From: Desulfomonile tiedjei | GTDB taxonomy: Bacteria; Desulfobacterota; Desulfomonilia; Desulfomonilales; Desulfomonilaceae | Direction of reading: 5' to 3' | NCBI GenBank assembly: GCA_016212935.1 | Contig: JACRDE010000184.1 | Location: forward strand, 1-41,287 | DNA length: 41,287 bases | Shown: positions 16,941 through 24,518 of the stretch, piece after piece | Numbering within the stretch: the first letter of the stretch is position 1 | Layout of the letters: every line of letters starts with the position of its first letter | Position numbers and translations under genes: made by a program | Notes under the pieces: model-generated | Told to the model about the DNA's origin: nothing | Seen by the model: only the letters and a program-made list of their open reading frames with translations | Databases searched by the model: none

Positions 16941-17405
16941 TTACCAAAGAGCTCCAAACATGACGGTCGGCGCGCCGAGTGCCATAGGAACTGCTGCAAT
17001 AACCGAAGGGACAGGACCGAAACAGGGTCCACATGGGCCGCCGCCGCCGCCGAAGCCATTGAAGCAACCATATACGCTGTCCGCATGATTAAAGAGCAAA
17101 TCAAACGGCATGCCAAGAAGATTGGCTATCGAAGTGATCATGCCGGGGCTCATGGACGTCTTGTCCGTTCCGCAGGCTGCCATGGGGCCAGGAGCAGGAC
17201 ACGGTCCTACGATCTTGCACTGCCAAGTCTTGACTATTGTCTTTGCTACCGGATAGGGGGGGCAGTCGACCGGGAGAAATAACGGCGGGCAAGGTCCGCA
17301 ATCACTACCAGCACCTGGGAAACCATAGCCCAAGTACGCGGACGCACTTCCAGCCGTCAGCAACATTGATAAAATACCGAGAACAACCAAAGTCCTCTTA
17401 ACCAT
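16941..17405 (-). CDS. Secreted Cys/Pro/Gly-rich small protein, paralogue 2
   Basis: A 154-residue exported protein with signal peptide MVKRTLVVLGILSMLLTAGS, probably cleaved after ASA. The mature chain is rich in Cys, Pro and Gly: SDCGPCPPLFLPVDCPPYP, WQCKIVGPCPAPGP, and YGCFNGFGGGGGPCGPCFGP. Ten Cys suggest disulfides or metal binding. It shares the leader pattern MVK-T-V-LGIL and an identical ribosome-site block with the gene at 16298-16696, so the two arose by duplication, although the mature parts are only loosely alike. Each has its own terminator-like hairpin, so they are separate units in tandem. Function unknown. Confidence 0.75.
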   Translation of the reverse strand: MVKRTLVVLGILSMLLTAGSASAYLGYGFPGAGSDCGPCPPLFLPVDCPPYPVAKTIVKTWQCKIVGPCPAPGPMAACGTDKTSMSPGMITSIANLLGMPFDLLFNHADSVYGCFNGFGGGGGPCGPCFGPVPSVIAAVPMALGAPTVMFGALW

Positions 17406-17502
17406 ACCCTCATCCTCCTTTCACTAATCCTTTTCAAAGGAAGCTTAAATACCAGAATTTGGATTGCCTCCAAAAAAATATTTTCCTCAGGATTGATTAA
17501 AG

Positions 17503-17531
17503 TTTATTGCAGAAATAAACCCTGCTGTCAA
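17503..17531 (-). promoter_or_regulatory. Sigma70-type promoter for the 16941-17405 gene
   Basis: On the minus strand TTGACA (17526-17531) is followed after 17 bases by AATAAA (17503-17508). The -35 is perfect and the -10 matches four of six. It lies about 98 bases before the start codon. Confidence 0.4.
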
Positions 17532-17943
17532 CCCTTTTTTTGTTTGCCTACGCGGGCTGCCGGTAATCCGACTTTCATCCCACGAATCGTCGTTAGGTTA
17601 GCAATCTTAAAAATATGTTGTCAAGATAAAATCTTTCGGTCCATCAATTAGGGCAGGGCCAATTCATTAGAAGGACGTGAAGTATGCCGCTAGAATTCTT
17701 TTCCGATCGGCCCCGACGGTCGGCGCGCTTTTCGCTGCGGAGCGAGAATGTCCGGGGCTGGTGGCACCTCGCAAGCAGCCGTCAATTGTTGTATGCTGAA
17801 AGGGGATTGACTCGAAGGTCAGAGAAAGCTAAAGATTTAGTGGAAAAAGGGCGCTGTATTTCGAGCCTTCGTTTCCCATAGTGAAAATGCTGAAAAAACT
17901 GTTGCGTTTAAAGCTGTTCAGGAAAAAAGAGGAGAGACGTTTC
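17532..17943. other. Intergenic before the MoxR gene
   Basis: A 65-codon plus-strand frame (17684-17881) has a possible AGGA before its ATG but an arginine/serine-rich sequence with no family features; I do not call it. TTGACT near 17807 with TAAAGA 17 bases on could be a weak promoter for the ATPase gene. Nothing else is visible. Confidence 0.35.
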
Positions 17944-18795
17944 ATGCATGATCAGTCCAATGAGAGTGTTTTTTCAGGCGCGTCAAAATACGTCCTGGAT
18001 GAAGAGCTGGCCAAGATAGTCAATATATCTATAGCCTTGGAAATGCCTTTGTTGCTCAAGGGAGAGCCGGGGACAGGCAAGACAATGTTGGCTCACGCTA
18101 TCGCGGAGAGTTTGAAAATGCCTCTCCTGATTCTGAATGTGAAATCGAGCCTCAAGCTTATTGATGCACTATACCAGTACGATACCCTTACAAGATTGAA
18201 CGACAGCCGATTCGGGGACTCGAAGAGGGACGTCAGCAACATCGAAGAGTACATAAGAATGGGCAAAATTGGTCAGTCCTTCGTCACGGATACCAAGGTG
18301 GTACTACTTATCGACGAAATCGACAAGGCTGACACCGATTTCCAGGACGACATGCTGGACGTGTTGGATCAAATGGAATTTGACATCATGGAAATCGACA
18401 AGACCACGAAGGCTAGAAACAGACCGGTCATCATAATCACGTCCAATGCAAAAAAGGACCTTTCAGACCCCTTTCTGGGAAGGTGCACTTTTCACCATAT
18501 AGCCTTCCCGGAACCGGACATGATGAGACAAATCGTACGGGTCCATTTCCAGGATCTCGATAAAGACCTAATGGATGTTTGCATAAAAGTATTCTACAAG
18601 CTTCGGGAATTCCAGGGTATTGAAAAGAAACCGGCAACTCGAGAACTACTCAACTGGGTCAGGGCTCTCATGCAAGACCCTGATTTCAGGTCCAAGGACC
18701 TTATGCTGGGAAAAATTCCTTTCTTGGGGATACTCTTCAAGAAAAGCTCCGATTATCAGCACGCTGTACAACAAAGCCGCCGCCTGCGCGGTTGA
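17944..18795 (+). CDS. MoxR-type AAA+ ATPase
   Basis: A 283-residue cytoplasmic AAA+ ATPase of the MoxR group, which remodels or loads metal centres and complexes together with VWA proteins. Walker A is GEPGTGKT, Walker B is VVLLIDEIDKAD, sensor 1 is IIITSNAKKDLSDPFLGRC, and an Arg-containing C-terminal lid follows. ATG 17944 is preferred because GAGGAG lies nine bases upstream. In-frame starts at 17881 (GTG) and 17887 (ATG) would add a basic LKKLLRLKLFRKKEERR leader without a ribosome site. The VWA-protein gene starts 20 bases after its stop, giving the classic MoxR-VWA pair. Its client is not clear from the surroundings. Confidence 0.9.
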   Translation: MHDQSNESVFSGASKYVLDEELAKIVNISIALEMPLLLKGEPGTGKTMLAHAIAESLKMPLLILNVKSSLKLIDALYQYDTLTRLNDSRFGDSKRDVSNIEEYIRMGKIGQSFVTDTKVVLLIDEIDKADTDFQDDMLDVLDQMEFDIMEIDKTTKARNRPVIIITSNAKKDLSDPFLGRCTFHHIAFPEPDMMRQIVRVHFQDLDKDLMDVCIKVFYKLREFQGIEKKPATRELLNWVRALMQDPDFRSKDLMLGKIPFLGILFKKSSDYQHAVQQSRRLRG

Positions 18796-18814
18796 TCTGT
18801 GAGCCGGTGAAAGC

Positions 18815-20008
18815 ATGTTCGTAAATTTTTTTTATACCCTGAGAGAATCCGGGGTTCCTGTGTCCCCCACATCGTTTCTTCGCCTACAAAAGGCTTTGGG
18901 AGGCGGGCTGGTCACGTCCCTGAACGACTTTTACACGGCGGCCCGGACCATTCTGGTCAAGAGCGAGAGATACTTCGATATTTACGACAGGGTCTTCGCT
19001 CATCATTTTCATGGCGCGGAACTGCCGGATTTCAGGGGCGTAGACCTGGATACCGCTGCGAGGGAGCTACTCGATGAATGGCTCAAGAACCCGGACGCAT
19101 TGGCGGAAGCCCTGGGAATAAGTCGCGAAAAGCTTCAGACTATGTCTCCGGAGGAACTTATAAAATATTTCATGGATCGGCTCAAGGAGCAAAACGAAGC
19201 CCATCACGGAGGCAGTCGCTGGATAGGCACAGGAGGAACGTCGCCTGTTGGGCACTCCGGTTTTCATCCGGGGGGCATGCGAGTCGGTGGCCGCTCAATG
19301 GGAAAATCCGCGATTAAGGTGGCGCTTGACAGAAGATACAAGGATTACTCTATGGAGGGACCGCTTACCGAAGCCCAGATGGGCGAGGCGCTGAAGCGAC
19401 TGAGAAAGATGGTTCCGGTAGGGCCCAAGGATAGAGTAAACGTAGAGGATACCATTCGAGCAACCACCAAGAACGCGGGGGAAATCGAAATCGTATTTGA
19501 ACGAAGTCTGCGCGACAGATTGAAAGTCATCCTTATGATAGACAACGGAGGCTGGTCCATGGACCCTTATGTGGATGTGGTCCAGACCTTGTTCAATTAC
19601 GCTCGATCACAGTTCAAGGATGTTAAGACATTCTACTATCACAATACGATTTACGATTTCGTATGGGAAGACCCCCCCAGGAGGTACAAGCCGCAAAAAG
19701 TAGAAGACTTGGCGTCTCGTGATCCGGAGACCAGATTGATTATAGTCGGCGATGCCAGCATGGCTCCCTACGAACTGATGGCCACAGACGGCTCAATTCA
19801 TATAGAAGAGCGTAGTGGACTGCCCAGCATAGACAGACTTCACCTTCTGACCAAATTGTTTCATCGCTCAGTCTGGCTTAACCCCACACCGTCGCGCCTA
19901 TGGCCGATGACGCGCACGATAGGAATTGTTGCCAACATCTTTCAAATGTTCGAACTGACCCTGGAAGGACTGGACAATGCCGTGACATTCCTGATGCGGC
20001 GAAATTGA
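18815..20008 (+). CDS. VWA domain protein, CoxE-like
   Basis: A 397-residue cytoplasmic protein paired with the MoxR ATPase upstream. The N-terminal region is helical (MFVNFFYTLRESGVPVSPTS, typical of CoxE-like VWA proteins). A Gly/His-rich linker lies around 130-165 (HHGGSRWIGTGGTSPVGHSG). The C-terminal VWA domain is at about 230-390: LKVILMIDNGGWSM stands where the metal-binding DxSxS motif belongs, so the first Ser is Gly; FYYHNTIYDFVW and LIIVGDASMAPYEL provide later positions. The changed motif may weaken metal binding. Such pairs mature Mo/Cu or other metalloenzymes or act as chaperones; no client enzyme is adjacent. Confidence 0.85.
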   Translation: MFVNFFYTLRESGVPVSPTSFLRLQKALGGGLVTSLNDFYTAARTILVKSERYFDIYDRVFAHHFHGAELPDFRGVDLDTAARELLDEWLKNPDALAEALGISREKLQTMSPEELIKYFMDRLKEQNEAHHGGSRWIGTGGTSPVGHSGFHPGGMRVGGRSMGKSAIKVALDRRYKDYSMEGPLTEAQMGEALKRLRKMVPVGPKDRVNVEDTIRATTKNAGEIEIVFERSLRDRLKVILMIDNGGWSMDPYVDVVQTLFNYARSQFKDVKTFYYHNTIYDFVWEDPPRRYKPQKVEDLASRDPETRLIIVGDASMAPYELMATDGSIHIEERSGLPSIDRLHLLTKLFHRSVWLNPTPSRLWPMTRTIGIVANIFQMFELTLEGLDNAVTFLMRRN

Positions 20009-20152
20009 TACACCCGGAACGGTCGAACACGGTGCAGCGGCAATAAAGCCCAGAGGTTGCCTGTCCTTGATCTTGTCGGCTCTTTGGTATAGTTACCCTT
20101 CTGCGGCGCACTACAGGCGCGCTGCCATAATCAGAGCAGGCGGTATAGGGCC

Positions 20153-22285
20153 TTGGCCTCTAAGCCCAAAAAAGTCCTTGGCGCGATTGTAACTGTATTG
20201 AAAATCCTGGCGGTGCTTCTGGCGGTATACCTGCTTATCACCGTGATTGCTGTGGTATGGGCATTTGAGGCAAAGCTCAATCGTTGGCCGGTGTTTGTGT
20301 ACACAGCGCCTTTCACCCTGCGGGTGGGAGACGATATCTTTCACGTTAAGCTCACGGAACGACTCTCACGGTTGGGGTATTCTAAGGCCTCGTCCGCGGT
20401 CCCTGAAGGCGGTCAATGGAGTGAAACAGGGACCGCTGTGAACATTAGCCTGAATTACTCTCCTTTCAGAAGCCGCGGAATAATAAGCGGACCGGTAAGC
20501 GTCAATCTCGACTGGAACCGCGTGAGCTCCATCCGCCTCATGAGATCCCTGGAAGATGTTAACACCCTAGTCTTAGAACCAGAATTGTTGACAATACTGC
20601 CGGCATCAGGTGGAGTCCCTGAATTTTGCAGACCGGTTCCACTGGAAAAGATCCCGCCCTTGCTTGTGGACGCCATCATTCTGACTGAGGACACGCGGTT
20701 TTTTTCACATCAGGGTATAGATCTAATGTCAATGGGGCAGGCCTTCATGACCAACGTGAAGGCTGGGCGATACGTTCATGGGGCAAGCACAATTCCGCAG
20801 CAGCTCATCCGCATGACCCTCCTTAACCCTGAAAAGACAATGCTGCGAAAGGTGAATGAGATTCTGCTCGCAGTGGCTGCTGATGCGATATACAGCAAAA
20901 AGACATTATTGCTGGCATACTTGAACCGGGTTTACTTCGGTCAATGGGGGCATTACCCGGTAAGAGGAGTCGCAGAGGCTGCAAGGTGCTTTTTCGGCAA
21001 AGACCTGATGGAATTGGATTCGGCAGAATGCGCGCTTATGGCAGCGACCATAAGAGCGCCCAACGTGATAAATCCTCTCAAACACCCTGAAAGAGCCAAG
21101 AGCAGGCGGAACATGATACTTGGCCTGCTTTTCAAGGCCGGGAGAATTTCCCGCGATGACTATGAAGAGGCTGTAAACGCCCAGCTCAACACGAGAAGGC
21201 CGAACGCCAGCTACGTTAAGGCCCCCGCCTTTGTCGATCTCGTGAAGGAGTATCTGCCCAAGGATTTGCCTGACGCCGGCGGGGCGCGACAGGACGTGCT
21301 GACCTCGCTGGATCCTGTACTTCAAAACGAGTCGGATCATGTCCTGAAAGGCTTCGGGGACGCTGGGAGTGTGGCTCACCTGTTGATAGCCAATCCAGAG
21401 ACGGGGAATCTGAAAGCATTTATCGCTGCAAGTACCCAAAAATGGGCAGGAAATAGTTCAACGGCCGACACCTTCTTGCCTTTGATAATGATACCCGCGC
21501 TGATTCCGGAGAAGGTGGATCAAGCCAAGTACACTCTAACCTCTCAAGTCTTCGTCTCTCCGCAATCCGGGCCTCTGACTTTCAGAGAGGCTTACCGCAA
21601 AGAGCGTCAAGCATTGTTTCAGAAGCTCTCGGAGACTCTCGGGAACGAGAAGATTGTCCCTGTCCTGAAAGAGTTTGGGATCCAGACGCGGATCGAGGGG
21701 GACAAATTGGCTCTCGAATCAATGAGCCCTACGGAAGTGGCTCAAGTCTACTCCCTGATGGCTACGCTGGGAAGCGCAGGAGTTATTGGGCCAGGTATCA
21801 AGATTGTGGGAGACGCCACCTCGGAAAAGGAAGAACTCAGAATTCGGATTCCCACGAACCCGGCAGTTGTCTTCCTCGTGAATCACGCAATGAAGGGGAT
21901 AGAAATTGCCGAATTCAAAGGTGGCGATAGGGAAAAAAGTCGCGCTAAACCCTCGCGGTTTCGCTCTCGGGACAATGAGGGAGTTTGGGAAGTGGCCTAC
22001 AATAGTAATTCATTGATACTGTTGAGGATGCCGGGAGGCCAGGCCAGCGAGAATAAAATCAAGAAAGCTATCGATAAGTTGCTCGAGGAGAGTCTCACGG
22101 AGGAAGGCCAGACGCAGCCTCCGGATGGAATAGTCTTCAGAAACATCTGTGTGGAATCCGGGCTGCGCGCCACGTCCATTTGTCCGAAGGTGATTCGGGA
22201 GCCATTCCTCAAAGGGACTCAACCCTCTGAATGGTGCCCTCATCGCCACGAATCAGGCTCCTTGAAATCTGCAGTACGACAGTAA
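20153..22285 (+). CDS. Class A penicillin-binding protein with intact glycosyltransferase and degenerate transpeptidase domain
   Basis: A 710-residue inner-membrane protein. One membrane anchor lies at about 15-38. The GT51 peptidoglycan glycosyltransferase domain (about 150-340) is intact: EDTRFFSHQGID, GASTIPQQLIRMTLL, KKTLLLAYLNRVYFGQ, GVAEAARCFFGKDLMELDSA. In the transpeptidase-type domain (about 385-640) the three catalytic motifs are lost. The SxxK site (normally GSTFKP) reads ADTFLP near residue 440, no SxN is present in the following helix, and the KTG site reads AKPSRFR. The usual C-terminal tail is kept (CVESGLRATSICP; GTQPSEWCPHRH). It should polymerise glycan strands but not cross-link them. 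The start is TTG 20153, as no ATG precedes the anchor. Confidence 0.9.
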   Translation: MASKPKKVLGAIVTVLKILAVLLAVYLLITVIAVVWAFEAKLNRWPVFVYTAPFTLRVGDDIFHVKLTERLSRLGYSKASSAVPEGGQWSETGTAVNISLNYSPFRSRGIISGPVSVNLDWNRVSSIRLMRSLEDVNTLVLEPELLTILPASGGVPEFCRPVPLEKIPPLLVDAIILTEDTRFFSHQGIDLMSMGQAFMTNVKAGRYVHGASTIPQQLIRMTLLNPEKTMLRKVNEILLAVAADAIYSKKTLLLAYLNRVYFGQWGHYPVRGVAEAARCFFGKDLMELDSAECALMAATIRAPNVINPLKHPERAKSRRNMILGLLFKAGRISRDDYEEAVNAQLNTRRPNASYVKAPAFVDLVKEYLPKDLPDAGGARQDVLTSLDPVLQNESDHVLKGFGDAGSVAHLLIANPETGNLKAFIAASTQKWAGNSSTADTFLPLIMIPALIPEKVDQAKYTLTSQVFVSPQSGPLTFREAYRKERQALFQKLSETLGNEKIVPVLKEFGIQTRIEGDKLALESMSPTEVAQVYSLMATLGSAGVIGPGIKIVGDATSEKEELRIRIPTNPAVVFLVNHAMKGIEIAEFKGGDREKSRAKPSRFRSRDNEGVWEVAYNSNSLILLRMPGGQASENKIKKAIDKLLEESLTEEGQTQPPDGIVFRNICVESGLRATSICPKVIREPFLKGTQPSEWCPHRHESGSLKSAVRQ

Positions 22286-22359
22286 ACAAGTGCCCAATTA
22301 GCGCTCCGTAGATGACTGGATCACGCACGTCACAAAACAAACAAATAAAGGAGGTATTC

Positions 22360-23001
22360 ATGGACGCATTTGTTCAGGCTCACAGAAACATCATCATAGA
22401 CACCACACTGGATTCTCTGAAAAAGCACGGTTTTGAAGCACGCTTTTTCCCGTCCAGGGAAGAAGCGGCAGCGTACATCATGGAAATCGCTCTGGACTGT
22501 AATACGGTGGGAATCGCTGGGACTCACACGGCTAGGGCCCTAGGAGTAGTGCCCATGCTGGAAAAGGCCGGGAAAAAGGTTTTCGATCACTGGAAGCTCA
22601 AACCCGGAACCCCCGAGGAACTTGAGTGCCGCAAGAGCCAGATGCTTTCGGACTTGTTCTTGGCCTCGGCCAACGCGATCACAATGACCGGCGAAATAGT
22701 CAACAGAGACGGATGTGGCAATAGAATCAATTCCATGACTTTCGGTCCCGGAAAGGTGGTGCTGGTTGTGGGCAGAAACAAAATAGTGCCCGATTTGGAT
22801 GCAGCCATAGCGCGCATCGAGGAGGTAGCTGCCCCCATACGGGCCATGAGCCTTAGCAGGAAAACCCCTTGCGTGCAAACCGGCTACTGTATGGATTGTG
22901 ATTCTCCAGAGAGAATTTGCAGGGTGACCAGCATAATTCACCGTCAACCCATGCTTACAAAAATAACGGTAATCATATTAGACGAAGAACTGGGGTACTA
23001 G
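22360..23001 (+). CDS. LUD-domain protein (LutC/DUF162-like)
   Basis: A 213-residue cytoplasmic protein of the LUD family, which includes the lactate-utilization proteins LutB and LutC. Visible features: AAAYIMEIALDCNTVGIAGT, then SDLFLASANAITMTGEIVNRDGCGNRIN (family core, given in part), and GPGKVVLVVGRNKIVPDLDAA. A C-terminal Cys cluster CVQTGYCMDCDSPERICR could bind a metal or an Fe-S cluster. ATG 22360 has AAGGAGG five bases upstream; the in-frame ATG at 22312 does not. The next gene begins two bases after the stop, so the two are translated together. The exact substrate is unknown. Confidence 0.85.
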   Translation: MDAFVQAHRNIIIDTTLDSLKKHGFEARFFPSREEAAAYIMEIALDCNTVGIAGTHTARALGVVPMLEKAGKKVFDHWKLKPGTPEELECRKSQMLSDLFLASANAITMTGEIVNRDGCGNRINSMTFGPGKVVLVVGRNKIVPDLDAAIARIEEVAAPIRAMSLSRKTPCVQTGYCMDCDSPERICRVTSIIHRQPMLTKITVIILDEELGY

Positions 23002-23003
23002 GC

Positions 23004-24014
23004 ATGGAATTGATGGTCACCGCTCCCAATAGAATTGACCTCGCGGGGGGCACCACGGACCTGTATCCTCTATATATATTTATGGAGGGTGGATATACGG
23101 TAAACGTGGCGATCAGCATAAGAAGTCGAGTTATTTTCAGGGAACATGTCGGAATAGGAATCAAAATATTTTCAGAGGACCTCGGGACGTCAACAGAGGC
23201 TTCCGATCCGAAGGACCTTTCAACTGACGGCCCTTTAGGGTTGATCGGGAGAGCAGTAAAGACATTCCCTCCATTAACGGCGACCGAGATCCTCACGCAC
23301 AATGAGGCTCCTGCAGGTTCTGGCCTCGGTGCGTCCAGCGCTTTGCTTGTAGCGTTGATCAAGGGCCTTTTGAGGCTGCGGTCCGAGGAAGAGCCCCAGA
23401 GGGAACTCATCTCTCTTGCCGTGAACACAGAGACTTCGGTAATCGGAGTCCCTGCAGGCAGCCAGGATCACATTGCCGCCCTGTTTGGCGGTATTTCCGT
23501 CTTACGTTTTGACAACCGGAGCTTCCAGAGACGGGCAATTCCGGAGGGAACGGATTGGATCGAAAGACTGGAAGACATGCTTGTGCTCTCTTACACAGGC
23601 GAGGGCAGGTTCTCCGGCATGAACAACTGGGAAGTGACCAAGAACTTCATAGATAACGTGGGTGACACAAGGGAGAAACTCCTGGCCATCAGAGATGTGG
23701 CCAGAGAAACTGGCCGGGTCTTGATGGCAGGAGACCTGGGCAAGATTCCGGCGCTGGTCCAAAAGGAGTGGGACATCCGAAGAACACTCGCTCCAGGGAT
23801 CAGCACCCCGCGTATAGACTCTATAATGGCTGCAACCTCCGCTGCTGGAGCCCAGGCGAATAAAATCTGTGGGGCAGGCGGTGGAGGGTGCATGGTCACG
23901 ATCTGTCCCCCACGGCAGAGAAGCGCTGTAGAAACAGCTATTGCCGAGGCGGGGGGAAGGGTGATCCCGTTTCGAATAGATACGCACGGAACAGTGGTAA
24001 GCGAGTTAATCTGA
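23004..24014 (+). CDS. GHMP family sugar kinase (HddA-like)
   Basis: A 336-residue small-molecule kinase. Motif 1 is APNRIDLAGGTTDLYPLY, the ATP-binding motif 2 is EAPAGSGLGASSALLVALIK, and motif 3 is KICGAGGGGCMVTI near the C-terminus. These match the GHMP group closest to D-glycero-D-manno-heptose 7-phosphate kinases and related sugar kinases, but the substrate is not fixed by the sequence. ATG 23004 gives the family N-terminus; the frame is open further upstream inside the LUD gene, where it has no family features. It lies two bases after the LUD gene, an arrangement that suggests coupled translation and a shared pathway. No heptose pathway genes are nearby. Confidence 0.85.
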   Translation: MELMVTAPNRIDLAGGTTDLYPLYIFMEGGYTVNVAISIRSRVIFREHVGIGIKIFSEDLGTSTEASDPKDLSTDGPLGLIGRAVKTFPPLTATEILTHNEAPAGSGLGASSALLVALIKGLLRLRSEEEPQRELISLAVNTETSVIGVPAGSQDHIAALFGGISVLRFDNRSFQRRAIPEGTDWIERLEDMLVLSYTGEGRFSGMNNWEVTKNFIDNVGDTREKLLAIRDVARETGRVLMAGDLGKIPALVQKEWDIRRTLAPGISTPRIDSIMAATSAAGAQANKICGAGGGGCMVTICPPRQRSAVETAIAEAGGRVIPFRIDTHGTVVSELI

Positions 24015-24087
24015 GAACTAGTCTAGCAACCGGAAGTCGGACGGAGACTTCGAGGACCTATGTACTTTCGCAGACAAGCTTTTGCGG

Positions 24088-24107
24088 ATTCTCGCTTGCG
24101 CGGGAAT
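24088..24107. repeat. Degenerate REP hairpin
   Basis: ATTCTCGC (24088-24095) pairs with GCGGGAAT (24100-24107) through one G-T pair. It resembles the REP at 15336-15355. Confidence 0.5.
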
Positions 24108-24179
24108 AGAGCTTTGCAACTTAGGATTGCGATACTGCTAAAGACAAACGGGAGTAGGACCGGTATCTTATGTCATTTC

Positions 24180-24501
24180 GCTTTCAAATATTTAAAATCG
24201 GGGAGGCACTTCTTATTAATAACGTTCGATTTCTTGTTTTCTCGAGAAGAAGTTGGATTGCGATCGATGTAACTTACTGCTTCTATGAGAGACATCGGAC
24301 GAAGTTTGGTTGCGGCCGCAGGCCGCGTCCTGTAAGAAGTTCCTCCCCGAACCCCGCCTCAAGAACTTTTAGCACTCGCCGGAACCCCCATTTCCTGAAA
24401 GGAAATTTGGGGATTCCGGCAAATGATAGAAGTTTCTGGAAGGGGGGTTGGAGGAGAACTCTCTACAAAGAGGGTCCCCCCAATCTTACCTCTTTGAATG
24501 C
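24180..24501. mobile_element. MITE-like element, copy B, with nested insert
   Basis: The ends are GCTTTCAAA (24180-24188) and TTTGAATGC (24493-24501). Total length is 322 bp, which equals copy A (205) plus the 117-bp insert at 24216-24332. Outside the insert it closely matches copy A, including the string from CCGAACCCCGCCTCAAGAAC to ACTCGCCGGAA. The hairpin tip at 24386-24412 is inverted relative to copy A. Confidence 0.7.
24216..24332. mobile_element. 117-bp insert at the hairpin apex
   Basis: It lies between CTTCTTA and TAAGAAG, which abut directly in copy A. The available 117 bases plus flanks to 24334 are identical to 41169-41287. It contains GCGGCC-GCA-GGCCGC near its right end and TTCTCGAGAA in the middle. 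Read on the minus strand it is stop-free for all 39 codons (…KLRPMSLIEAVSYIDRNPT…). No terminal inverted repeat or target duplication is evident. Confidence 0.6.
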
Positions 24502-24518
24502 GGACTGTTATTAAAGAG

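Larger units (their letters stand above)
24015..24518. other. 504-bp repeat-filled intergenic region
   Basis: Between convergent genes. It holds a degenerate REP hairpin (24088-24107) and MITE-like copy B with its nested insert (24180-24501). Apparent frames across it are translations of the repeats. Confidence 0.6.

Noticed and set aside
17684-17881. Plus-strand frame of 65 codons before the MoxR gene
   Set aside because: It has a possible AGGA, but the sequence is Arg/Ser-rich with no family features and overlaps the next frame by one base.
19672-19678. C7 tract in the VWA gene, as a possible phase-variation site
   Set aside because: Short runs of seven are common in GC-balanced genes and the frame is intact.
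24170-24514. Plus-strand frame of 114 codons
   Set aside because: Made almost entirely of the MITE-like copy B; low-complexity, no family and no ribosome site.
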